Shown here: in pieces, positions 43,338 through 51,471 of the stretch
How positions within the stretch are numbered: the stretch's first letter is position 1
Layout: each line of letters starts with the position of its first letter
Origin: Clostridioides difficile_A
GTDB taxonomy: Bacteria > Bacillota > Clostridia > Peptostreptococcales > Peptostreptococcaceae
DNA: 64,000 nucleotides
Direction: 5' to 3'
NCBI GenBank assembly: GCA_945909635.1
Contig: OX246690.1
Coordinates: 2,666,001 to 2,730,000, forward strand
Notes under the pieces: generated by a model
Database searches by the model: none
The model's input: only the letters and a program-made list of their open reading frames with translations
What the model was told of the DNA's origin: nothing
Translations under genes and position numbers: made by a program

Positions 43338-43465
43338 TTTAGTCTCCCTTCTTTATACTAAGGTACATTATACATTGTTCTACAAAATAAATCAAAGAAC
43401 AAAATTGTAAGTTTAAGGGCCAATTTTATAAAGGATATTTTCACTAATTTTCTCTATATTTAAGA

Positions 43466-43972
43466 TTAATATTCATCTTTTATTTTCAAAAATAGTTTTG
43501 CAGTTGCTAAAGTGTCACTGTCAGCTCTATGAGCATTTATATTCTCTATATTGTAATAAGCACAAGCTGTTTCAAGCTTCTTATTTTTTCCTTTATAACT
43601 TTTACATTTTTTTAATAATTCTAGTGTACATATATAATTGTTTATTGGTTCTAAATCTAATATTCTAAGATAGTAATTTAAAAACTTTAAATCAAACTTC
43701 GCATTGTGTGCAATTATAGTTCTATTTCCTATGTATTTTCTAAATCTAGGTAAAACCAATTCTAGAGGCTCTTCATTTTCTACCATTTCATTGCTTATAT
43801 GTGTCAATTCTGTTATAAATGAAGAAATTATACCTTTAGGTTTTATCAATCTTGAGTAGTTTTTTACAATTTCGTCATTTTTTATTTCTGTTATTCCTAT
43901 TTCTATTATTTCACAACCTTTATATGGATCTAAGCCTGTAGTTTCTAAATCCACAACTACATATTCATTCAT
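43466..43972 (-). CDS. DnaQ/PolC-type 3'-5' exonuclease
   Basis: DEDDh exonuclease of 168 residues with all motifs: VDLETTGLD (ExoI), IIAHNAKFDLKFL (ExoII) and HRADSDTLAT (ExoIII with His). It is a stand-alone domain of the epsilon/PolC type, possibly for proofreading or RNA/DNA trimming. I start at ATG 43972 after AGGAGAAGAG; seven upstream in-frame codons overlap the ribosome site. Confidence 0.92.
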   Translation of the reverse strand: MNEYVVVDLETTGLDPYKGCEIIEIGITEIKNDEIVKNYSRLIKPKGIISSFITELTHISNEMVENEEPLELVLPRFRKYIGNRTIIAHNAKFDLKFLNYYLRILDLEPINNYICTLELLKKCKSYKGKNKKLETACAYYNIENINAHRADSDTLATAKLFLKIKDEY

Positions 43973-44129
43973 ATCTCTTCTCCTTATTATCAAATGGATA
44001 TATTTATATTCTATATTTATGTAATAGACTAATCAATACTTAATTTTATACCATATAGAAAGATTTTACAAATTACAACATATATATATTATTTTTCCAT
44101 TATAAATAAAGATTATTTTTTTATAATCG

Positions 44130-44804
44130 CTAGATTTTCACTTTATTATTATTTAATCTATTTCGATAAATATTATTTATCTCCTTATTGTTTAAATCTT
44201 TAAGGTCTAAATTTTTACATTGTTCATCATCTTCCCATATCCCTGCCTGTTTATTTCCATCATTTTTATATAATATACCTTTACCATTTTTCTTATTATC
44301 TAAAAAATATCCCTTATAAATATCATTATTTGGATATGTCAATTTTCCCAAACCATTTTTTAATCCATATTTAAATTCTCCTGTATATATTGAGCCATCT
44401 CTATAAGTATACTTTCCTATTCCATGCATCTTATCATCTTTCCATAATCCTTCATATCTTTCATTACTTGAAAAAACATATATTCCAAATCCATTTTTCT
44501 TTCCATCAACAAACTCACCTTTATACAGGTCTCCATTGTCATATTTGAATACTTTTTCTTCTTTTAATTTTTTATTACTATTGTTGCTCTTAGTTTTGTT
44601 GATATTATTAATTTTTATATGTACATCTTCTCTTCTCGTTTCAATCAAATCTCTATCATACCTAAATCCTTTTTTCAATTTATTTTTCTGATTAACTTTT
44701 TTCTTATTAATAAATACTCTTGTTAGTTGAATAAATATAAATGCAGACGATAAACATATAAATACACATAGTATCGTTCTAAAATAGCTAGTTATACTTT
44801 CCAT
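44130..44804 (-). CDS. Membrane-anchored MORN-repeat protein
   Basis: Protein of 224 residues: one N-terminal membrane helix (about 9-29), a basic linker, then four MORN repeats (YKGEFVDGKKNGFGIYVF, YEGLWKDDKMHGIGKYTY, YTGEFKYGLKNGLGKLTY, YKGYFLDNKKNGKGILY), residues about 90-180, and a degenerate fifth (QAGIWEDDEQC). MORN repeats can bind phospholipids or proteins. Function in clostridia is unknown. It stands alone between two divergent-looking gaps. Confidence 0.88.
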   Translation of the reverse strand: MESITSYFRTILCVFICLSSAFIFIQLTRVFINKKKVNQKNKLKKGFRYDRDLIETRREDVHIKINNINKTKSNNSNKKLKEEKVFKYDNGDLYKGEFVDGKKNGFGIYVFSSNERYEGLWKDDKMHGIGKYTYRDGSIYTGEFKYGLKNGLGKLTYPNNDIYKGYFLDNKKNGKGILYKNDGNKQAGIWEDDEQCKNLDLKDLNNKEINNIYRNRLNNNKVKI

Positions 44805-45047
44805 AATAAATCACCCTTTAAAAATTTATTTAAAATACCTAATACAATATATATTTTTATTAAGTGATATTTATACTTTTATAATAATATATTGAATAAA
44901 ATTAATATTAAAGTTATTTGTGTTAAAATAAGGTCACTATAAAATTAATAAATTGAGCTTCTAATTAACATAAAACTATTTATAAAGCATATTTAACTAT
45001 TTCAAATAAACTTTTTTATCTAGATAACTGATTTTCTATGAGCAAAT

Positions 45048-45084
45048 AAAAAAATGAACCCTATCAAATAGAGTTCATTTTTTT
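45048..45084 (-). terminator. Terminator after flavin reductase gene
   Basis: AAAAAATGAAC / GTTCATTTTTT arms, T-run on the minus strand, 7 bp after the stop. Confidence 0.85.
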
Positions 45085-45091
45085 AATATAT

Positions 45092-45598
45092 TTATTCTTT
45101 TACAAGAACTTTTATAATTTCTGAAATATACATAGTGTGATAATCCTTATTTGGATACCACTTTTTATCATTTTCTTTAGCATCGAAATTTTCTGGTGGC
45201 ATAGTATCATGATACAATTTCTTACATACCATAATCATATTAGCTTCTTCAAAAGCTACAGTATCATCTACAAAATATGGTGTAAGTCCTGCTTTTTCTA
45301 CTTTATTTATATCTCTACCAGAAATAGTTCCACAGATATTTAAAGCCTCTCTATAAGTTTCATCAAAAAATGCAATTGTAAATGTATCATTATTATCTAC
45401 AAATTCCTTTGTATATCTCTGTGGTCTTATGTAAGTTGTAACAACGTTTTTACTCCAGTATACTCCGACACCACCCCAGCTAGCAGTCATTGTGTTAAAT
45501 TTTTCTGAATCACCAGCTGTTATTAGCAACCATTCTTTACCAATCTTAGTAAATGGATTAAACTGTAATTCCTCAATTTTCACTTCTTTAAAGCTCAT
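45092..45598 (-). CDS. Flavin reductase family protein
   Basis: FMN-binding split-barrel protein of 168 residues (flavin reductase-like domain). Typical segments: PFTKIGKEWLLITAGDSEKF, NTMTASWGGVGVYWSKNVV and YIRPQRYTKEFVDN. Close relatives are NAD(P)H:flavin oxidoreductases or flavoredoxin. The start follows GGGTAGGATGA. It stands alone. Confidence 0.9.
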   Translation of the reverse strand: MSFKEVKIEELQFNPFTKIGKEWLLITAGDSEKFNTMTASWGGVGVYWSKNVVTTYIRPQRYTKEFVDNNDTFTIAFFDETYREALNICGTISGRDINKVEKAGLTPYFVDDTVAFEEANMIMVCKKLYHDTMPPENFDAKENDKKWYPNKDYHTMYISEIIKVLVKE

Positions 45599-45815
45599 GA
45601 CTTCATCCTACCCTTCATCTTTTAATATATAAACTAATAGTTAAATTTTTGAATATATCTACTCTTATAATACTTTTTTTAATTGTCTTACATATTCATG
45701 TAAATTATAATACAACAAATCAATTACTTTCGCAAGAAATAGTTTCTATATTTTATAACAGTAAAATATCACTAAAATATATTAATTATAAAACAGATAC
45801 TATATTTCTTAAACT

Positions 45816-45854
45816 AAAAAAATGTAGAAAGTATACATCCTTTCCACATTTTTT
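45816..45854. terminator. Hairpin between flavin reductase and exonuclease genes
   Basis: AAAAAATGT-AAAG / CTTT-ACATTTTTT with small internal loops. It probably belongs to a transcript ending here; a 355-bp gap surrounds it (45599-45953) with no supported gene. Confidence 0.6.
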
Positions 45855-45953
45855 ATTATTTTATATATTTTTATATCAATTTAGTTCTATCTAACTTTAA
45901 TCTTATAAAAAATTATCATAGTCATCAAATTTTATTATATTATATATAATTTC

Positions 45954-46982
45954 CTATACCTTGTTAACAGCATCTAAATTATTATCTTTATTGATATATA
46001 TTTTTTCATTATATAAATCTTCATCAAACATTTTTATTATATTTTCTACTTCATACTTATACTCATCTTCATGCACTCTATAAAGCATTAAATCTTCTAG
46101 CAAATCTTTCATATCAAAATATACATCTTCTAATAAGTAAAAATAACCTTCTTCTATATCTTTCAGTTTATCTATAGTATCCAATTTCTTGCTTATATCT
46201 TTCATAACCTCTAAATTTTGTATATTTATATTTATGATTGTTAATAAGTACATTCTCACAGTTTTTATTATCTCGATAGAAAAATCTACAATATTATAAT
46301 TTCCTTCTTTATTATACAGAGACTCCTTAAATTTATTAAAACAAGTATCTAAGTCACAATTTATGTCGTTAAATGGTGGTCTTATTATATCTCGTATTAT
46401 CAAAAGATTTTGTATATCAATATTATTTGTTATTGCTTCATCCAAAACAAATAAATTATATGCGTCATTTAATGGGTCATGAGCATCTCCACTAAATTCT
46501 AAATTTGCAAATTCAAGTAAGTTTTTTAATGATATATAGTTCATACATCTCATACCACAATTTATATATTTTTCTTTTATATCTATAAATAAATCCCTAA
46601 TATTATTTACAAATCTTGGATGATTATTCTTCTTAGAACTTCTCATATCAGTATTATTAAAACATGTCAAATCTAAATTGCCAAAAGTATATATTCCTTC
46701 AATTTCAGAAAATATGCCTAACCATTTTTTAAACTTTCTCATGACCTCTTCATAACTTGGTGCATTCTTCAATTCTTCTGAAGATATATGTGTTAATTCC
46801 TGTATATGAGGATACAATTCTTCATTACTTACTGGCTTTATTAAAGATTTAAATTTATCAATATTTTTTGTCTTTTCATCATACATAACTGCTCCAATTG
46901 CAATTATATCAGAATTTAATACTGCCCTCTTTGATTTAGAATTTGGCATATTCATTTCAAAGTCTACATATACTCTTTTCAA
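45954..46982 (-). CDS. 3'-5' exonuclease-domain protein (KapD/ERI-like) with long helical tail
   Basis: Protein of about 342 residues. The N-terminal DEDDh exonuclease domain (1-190) has VYVDFEMNMPNSK (Asp/Glu), TFGNLDLTCF (Asp) and HDPLNDAYNLF (His/Asp). The C-terminal 150 residues are helical and unassigned. I start at TTG 46982 after GGAAAGGGTG; a TTG six codons upstream is also open. The second exonuclease gene within 3 kb, but not closely similar to the one at 43.5 kb. It lies 47 bp downstream of the TtcA-like gene. Confidence 0.85.
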   Translation of the reverse strand: MKRVYVDFEMNMPNSKSKRAVLNSDIIAIGAVMYDEKTKNIDKFKSLIKPVSNEELYPHIQELTHISSEELKNAPSYEEVMRKFKKWLGIFSEIEGIYTFGNLDLTCFNNTDMRSSKKNNHPRFVNNIRDLFIDIKEKYINCGMRCMNYISLKNLLEFANLEFSGDAHDPLNDAYNLFVLDEAITNNIDIQNLLIIRDIIRPPFNDINCDLDTCFNKFKESLYNKEGNYNIVDFSIEIIKTVRMYLLTIININIQNLEVMKDISKKLDTIDKLKDIEEGYFYLLEDVYFDMKDLLEDLMLYRVHEDEYKYEVENIIKMFDEDLYNEKIYINKDNNLDAVNKV

Positions 46983-47029
46983 TATAAACACCCTTTCCAA
47001 TTGTTTATAGTGATTCTTTTTAATTATTT

Positions 47030-47890
47030 TTATTCAAAATCTTCTAAGAAAGAATGTTTCTCCCCATTTTGTTGCCAACCAAGTATTGAATCAAGATTTA
47101 CATTTTCTGCTGCCTTAAATATAGATTTCTCTACATTTTTAAAATTTGGCTCTAAACTTTTTATTAAGTCTTTTATTTCATATCTCTTGTTTCCTGTTTT
47201 TTTAGCTGCAACCATACATGCACAATTTAGTGGCCATATACCACTATTTTGAATAAATCTTATAATATGCTCTTCTCTTATATAATAAAGTGGTCTTATG
47301 ATTTTTATACCTTCAAAATTAGTAGAATTAAGTTTAGGAAGCATTGTTTTAAAATTACCAGCACACAATAAATTAAGCATTGTTGTCTCTATTACATCAT
47401 CATAATGATGACCTAATGCAAGCTTATTACATCCTAACTCTTCTGCCTTTGAATATAATGCTCCTCTTCTCATTCTTGCACACATATAACATGGATAATC
47501 TTTTGCTATTTCATCTGCTATTTCAAATATTCTTGAATCAAATAAATGTATTGGTATATTTAGGTACTCACAATTATCTATAAGTAATTGTCTTATATTT
47601 GCATGATATCCAGGGTCCATAGCAATAAACTCAACATCGAAATTAACTTGTCCATGTCTTTTTAACTCCTGAAACATTTTAGCCATAAGAATACTGTCTT
47701 TTCCACCAGAAATTGCTACAGCTATCTTATCCCCTTCTTCAACTAATTTGTAATCTCTTATTGCTTTCATAAACTTTGACCATAAATTTTTTCTATATTT
47801 TTTTATTATACTTTTTTCTATATCTCTTACTGGAAGTCTTTCCTCAAAAGGAACTATAATTTCACAGCCTTTTCCTGATAGCTCACTCAT
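47030..47890 (-). CDS. TtcA-like PP-loop ATPase (tRNA 2-thiolation type)
   Basis: Protein of 286 residues with the PP-loop SGGKDS (in AVAISGGKDSILMAKM) and the TtcA Cys pair CYMCARMRRGALY, plus a second Cys group NCACMV near residue 225 that could complete a [4Fe-4S] site. LALGHHYDDVIETTMLNLL is typical. Members thiolate tRNA or activate other substrates through an adenylate; the clostridial subgroup is not characterised. The start follows GAGGTGATTAA. Probably co-transcribed with the exonuclease gene after it. Confidence 0.9.
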   Translation of the reverse strand: MSELSGKGCEIIVPFEERLPVRDIEKSIIKKYRKNLWSKFMKAIRDYKLVEEGDKIAVAISGGKDSILMAKMFQELKRHGQVNFDVEFIAMDPGYHANIRQLLIDNCEYLNIPIHLFDSRIFEIADEIAKDYPCYMCARMRRGALYSKAEELGCNKLALGHHYDDVIETTMLNLLCAGNFKTMLPKLNSTNFEGIKIIRPLYYIREEHIIRFIQNSGIWPLNCACMVAAKKTGNKRYEIKDLIKSLEPNFKNVEKSIFKAAENVNLDSILGWQQNGEKHSFLEDFE

Positions 47891-48158
47891 TTAATCACCT
47901 CATATACTTATGTTAATAATATTTTACAAAAAAGTCTACCTTCATCTATAAAATACTATAATTTTCACTTTAATTTCAACAAATAATTTATAATTTTCAA
48001 TAACACATAAACTTATAATAACATAAATAACCTCTTTCTTTTATTATCTTTTTTATTTTTCTCATTTAATATTTTATTATGAGTAACGATTTTTAAATGA
48101 CTGAATATTATACACTAGATAGACTTACCTATCTATTCACAACAAGGAGGTTTTCAAC

Positions 48159-48368
48159 TTGGAAAATAAGACTAGAGATATCAAAAAAAATTGTGGTCCA
48201 TCTTTGGCTAGACCATACATTAATAATCAAATTTTCACAGAAATGTACTGCCTTTCTGATGCATTAAAATTTGGAACTATATTCCCAGAACTAAACTTAT
48301 TAGAATCTGAAATGTACAACAAAGAATTATATGCTAAGCCAAAAAAATTTAGAGGAGGTAGAAGATAA
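48159..48368 (+). CDS. cotJA: Spore coat protein CotJA
   Basis: Protein of 69 residues with the CotJA pattern (LARPYINNQIFTEMYCLSDAL, in part, and LKFGTIFPELNL). The start is TTG at 48159, with AAGGAGG eight bases upstream. Its stop overlaps the cotJB start in TAATG. CotJ genes are made in the mother cell during sporulation; the promoter could not be assigned securely by eye. Confidence 0.92.
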   Translation: MENKTRDIKKNCGPSLARPYINNQIFTEMYCLSDALKFGTIFPELNLLESEMYNKELYAKPKKFRGGRR

Positions 48369-48634
48369 TGAAAGATTCATCTAGAGCTGAACTTATGAGA
48401 AAAATTCAGGAGACATCTTTTGCATGTGTTGATATGAACTTATATTTAGACAATCATCCTGATGATAAAAATGCTATCAACACTTACAATTCATTATGTA
48501 ACCAATTTGCGCAAGCTAGATATGCTTACGAAAATAAATACGGTCCTTTAACTAACTTTGGGTATGCTCCAAGTAGATGCCCTTGGCAATGGGCTGACCA
48601 ACCTTGGCCTTGGGACAGAGAATTTAATTATTAG
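48368..48634 (+). CDS. cotJB: Spore coat protein CotJB
   Basis: Protein of 88 residues typical of CotJB: helical N-terminal half (RAELMRKIQETSFACVDMNL) and Trp/Pro-rich tail CPWQWADQPWPWDREF. It overlaps cotJA by one base and lies 28 bp before cotJC. Inner-coat assembly factor by family. Confidence 0.94.
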   Translation: MKDSSRAELMRKIQETSFACVDMNLYLDNHPDDKNAINTYNSLCNQFAQARYAYENKYGPLTNFGYAPSRCPWQWADQPWPWDREFNY

Positions 48635-48662
48635 ACATCAAGTATTGGAGGATTGAAAATTC

Positions 48663-49235
48663 ATGTGGATATATCAGAAAACTATACAACACCCAGTTAA
48701 TATAAAAACTTGCGACCCTAGAATGGCTAAATTTCTTATAACTCAATTTGGGGGACCAAATGGAGAACTTGCTGCATCTTTAAGATATTTAAGCCAAAGA
48801 TATACAATGCCTACTGGCAATATGCGTGCACTTTTAACAGACATTGGTACAGAAGAATTAGCTCACGTTGAGCTTATATGTACTATGGTTTATCAGTTGA
48901 CTTCTGATGCAAGTCCAGAAGAATTAAAAGCTGCAGGTCTTGGTTCAAACTATGCACAAAATGGATATGGAATTTATCCAACAGATTCAAATGGTGTTCC
49001 ATTTGATGTAAGACCTATAGCCGTTATGTCAAATCCTGTAACTGATTTACATGAAAATATGGCTGCTGAACAAAAAGCACTTGCGACTTATTATCAACTT
49101 ATAAATCTAACAGATGATGTTGATGTTATAGATGTACTAAAATTCTTAGGTCAAAGAGAAATAATTCACTATCAAAGATTTGGTGAAGCTTTAATGGATG
49201 CTTACGACTTAGAAGAAAACCAAAAAATGTTCTAA
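48663..49235 (+). CDS. cotJC: Spore coat manganese-catalase-like protein CotJC
   Basis: Ferritin-like di-manganese catalase family protein of 190 residues. Metal-ligand segments are visible: GTEELAHVELI, ENMAAEQKALATYY and REIIHYQRFGEAL. Family members in C. difficile (CotCB/CotD-type) are spore-surface catalases. It ends the cotJ operon. The ribosome site GGAGG is 13 bases before ATG, slightly long. Confidence 0.94.
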   Translation: MWIYQKTIQHPVNIKTCDPRMAKFLITQFGGPNGELAASLRYLSQRYTMPTGNMRALLTDIGTEELAHVELICTMVYQLTSDASPEELKAAGLGSNYAQNGYGIYPTDSNGVPFDVRPIAVMSNPVTDLHENMAAEQKALATYYQLINLTDDVDVIDVLKFLGQREIIHYQRFGEALMDAYDLEENQKMF

Positions 49236-49349
49236 AATTTTTATTTATATAAACTAATATTATTTGATAATTTATAATTTACTGTTGTTATTAAAATTTA
49301 CAAAATAACATAAATCCAGTTTATTTTCTATAAATTGAAGAAGGTAAAG

Positions 49350-49424
49350 AAAAAAGCAGGTACTAATTAAATAGTAATATAGAATGTAATCTATAACACT
49401 ATTAATATTGTACCTGCTTTTTTA
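49350..49424. terminator. Bidirectional long hairpin between cotJC and the NlpC/P60 gene
   Basis: AAAAAAGCAGGTAC / GTACCTGCTTTTTT outer arms and ATAGA / TCTAT inner arms, spanning 75 bp between convergent genes. Confidence 0.85.
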
Positions 49425-49475
49425 TTATAAGCAATAAAGAAAAATCTATTGATTAAGTTCTATAATAAAAAATTA

Positions 49476-50666
49476 TTATAAAACTCTTCTTGCGTTTACA
49501 TATCTACTTGAATAGTAACTACTATTTATATTAGATATTGTTACCTTTTTCGATGAACCTGAAGATGCATGTATCATATCTCCATTTCCCATGTATATTC
49601 CAACGTGACTTACAGAACCATTATTTGACCCTTGTGTATCAAAGAATATTAAGTCTCCACTTCTAAGGTCTCCTCTGTTTACATATGTTCCATACTTACT
49701 TTGGTCTCTAGATACTCTTGGTATGCTAACACCTGCTGATTTTTTCATAACGTATTGTGTGAATCCTGAACAGTCAAAACTATTTGGACCTTCCGCTCCC
49801 CATACATATGGTTTTCCAAGTAGTGTCTTTGCAAAACTTATTACACTATCAGCTCCCTGACTTGGAGTGTTCGTTGAATCAGATGGAGTTGAAGTATCAA
49901 CAGAACCTTTTTCAGCAAGATATTGACTTGATACATATCCTGTTTGATTGTCATGATTTACCTTTGTCCATCCTCCATCTTCAGAAATACTTCCAACTTC
50001 AGTTCCATAGCTTAATGTTGCCACTTTAGAATGACCTGTACCTGGCCCCGTTCTAAGGTTCAATGATTTTGCTGTTACAACCTTTGTGTCCTTTACAAGG
50101 TCATTTGAACTACTTCCAGAATTTCCATTCGTAGATTCATTTACACTAGTTCCTAAATATTTGCTTGAAACATAACCCACTCTACCATTAGAACTTATTT
50201 TTGACCATCCATTTGACTCAGATATGTATCCAACTTCAGTTCCGTATCCTAACGTAGATATTTTAGAACTACTTGTACTTGGTCCTGTTCTAAAATTTAA
50301 TCCTTTGGCTGTAACAACTTTTGTTGACTTAACTGAAGCATCACTACTTTCATTACTATTCCCAAGGTTATTTATTCCTACATAATTTGCATGTACATAA
50401 CCTGTGTTTCCATTATATTTAACTTTTGCCCAAGAACCATCTTTTCCTACATACTCAACTTTATCACCTTTGTAAAGTTTTCCCATTGATTCATGGTTTG
50501 TACTTGGTCCTTTTCTAAAATTTACTGCATTCCCTGTTATTGTTCTACTTTCTATACTTACACTCTCTACTCCAGATTCATCGGCATATGCTAAGTTCCC
50601 CATTGTAGGCATTATTATCGCAGTTGCCATTATACTGGCTGCTATTCTCTTTTGATTAAAATTCAT
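49476..50666 (-). CDS. Secreted cell-wall hydrolase, three SH3b domains plus NlpC/P60
   Basis: Protein of 396 residues: signal peptide (1-28, cleavage near AYA-DE), three bacterial SH3 domains (about 40-97, 115-172, 195-250), a Ser/Thr-rich linker, and a C-terminal NlpC/P60 endopeptidase (276-396). The catalytic residues are Cys299 in SFDCSGF, His354 in SVSHVGIYMG and His366. The fold cuts the gamma-D-Glu to diamino-acid bond in stem peptides. SH3b 2 and 3 are closely similar to each other, suggesting recent duplication. It stands alone. Confidence 0.95.
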   Translation of the reverse strand: MNFNQKRIAASIMATAIIMPTMGNLAYADESGVESVSIESRTITGNAVNFRKGPSTNHESMGKLYKGDKVEYVGKDGSWAKVKYNGNTGYVHANYVGINNLGNSNESSDASVKSTKVVTAKGLNFRTGPSTSSSKISTLGYGTEVGYISESNGWSKISSNGRVGYVSSKYLGTSVNESTNGNSGSSSNDLVKDTKVVTAKSLNLRTGPGTGHSKVATLSYGTEVGSISEDGGWTKVNHDNQTGYVSSQYLAEKGSVDTSTPSDSTNTPSQGADSVISFAKTLLGKPYVWGAEGPNSFDCSGFTQYVMKKSAGVSIPRVSRDQSKYGTYVNRGDLRSGDLIFFDTQGSNNGSVSHVGIYMGNGDMIHASSGSSKKVTISNINSSYYSSRYVNARRVL

Positions 50667-50718
50667 AACTTTCCACTCATCTCCTCTTTTCTAGTAACTT
50701 TATTTAATTTTTAAATAT

Positions 50719-50763
50719 AAAAGAAATAATTGACACTCTATTAAAATATCAATTATTTCTTTT
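50719..50763. other. Palindromic hairpin upstream of the NlpC/P60 gene
   Basis: AAAGAAATAATTGA / TCAATTATTTCTTT, 14-bp perfect arms, 53 bp upstream of the gene start. It may be a terminator or a leader element. Confidence 0.6.
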
Positions 50764-50865
50764 ATATTAATATTATTACAAATTTGTAACTATTTGTCTA
50801 TAGCAATATTTATTTACCACAAATTACCATAAATTAATTTTAATTATTAACAGCCTGTAATTCAG

Positions 50866-50910
50866 CAATATAGCCATCTTTCACCTTTTTAAAAGATGGC
50901 TATATTTTTT
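50866..50910. terminator. Hairpin downstream of dut
   Basis: AATATAGCCATCTT / AAGATGGCTATATT. A T-run follows on the plus strand; on the dut (minus) strand the tail is less T-rich. Confidence 0.6.
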
Positions 50911-50927
50911 AACTTTTTTGTAACTTT

Positions 50928-51359
50928 TTAAAAACCTGTTGAACCAAATCCACCTTTTCCTCTTTCAGAATCACTTAATTCTTTCACTTCTTCTATGTTA
51001 ATATCATAGATAGGTTTCACTATCATTTGAGCAATTTTCATATGTTTCTCAACTTTAAAATCATTTTTCCCATGATTTATTAATATAATTTTAAGCTCTC
51101 CTCTATATCCTTCATCAATTGTTCCTGGTGTGTTTAACACAGTAATAGAATGTTTTAAAGCAAGTCCACTTCTAGGTCTTACCTGTGCTTCTGTCATAGC
51201 AGGAAGCTCTATACATATACCAGTTTTAATAAGTTTAGTCTCCCCAGAAGGTATTACAACCTCTTCTATAGAATACAAATCCATACCAGCATCACCCTTG
51301 TGAGCAAAATTAGGTATTATAGCATCATCATTTAATTTTTTTACTTTCAAATTATACAT
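50928..51359 (-). CDS. dut: dUTP diphosphatase (trimeric dUTPase)
   Basis: Protein of 143 residues that hydrolyses dUTP to dUMP and pyrophosphate. The five motifs are present: AGMDLYS, PRSGLALKHS, NTPGTIDEGYRGELK, the Tyr-containing uracil pocket, and the C-terminal RGKGGFGSTGF. The start follows AAAGGAGATATAAA. It is divergent from topB, with a 112-bp gap. Confidence 0.97.
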   Translation of the reverse strand: MYNLKVKKLNDDAIIPNFAHKGDAGMDLYSIEEVVIPSGETKLIKTGICIELPAMTEAQVRPRSGLALKHSITVLNTPGTIDEGYRGELKIILINHGKNDFKVEKHMKIAQMIVKPIYDINIEEVKELSDSERGKGGFGSTGF

Positions 51360-51471
51360 TTTATATCTCCTTTCAACTTTCTATAAATATTATAACTTAA
51401 ATTTCGACCTCTTGAAGTTTTTTATTTTTTTGTGGTAATATAATTATTAGTGTTTTAAAGGAGGATTTTTT

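Noticed and set aside
45649..45894. 81-residue plus-strand ORF
   Set aside because: It contains a hairpin terminator, has no ribosome site, starts at TTG, and is very rich in Ile, Leu, Phe and Tyr as expected of AT-rich noncoding DNA.
48060..48158. Sigma-E or sigma-K promoter of the cotJ operon
   Set aside because: A sporulation promoter is expected, but I could not align a convincing -35/-10 pair by eye.
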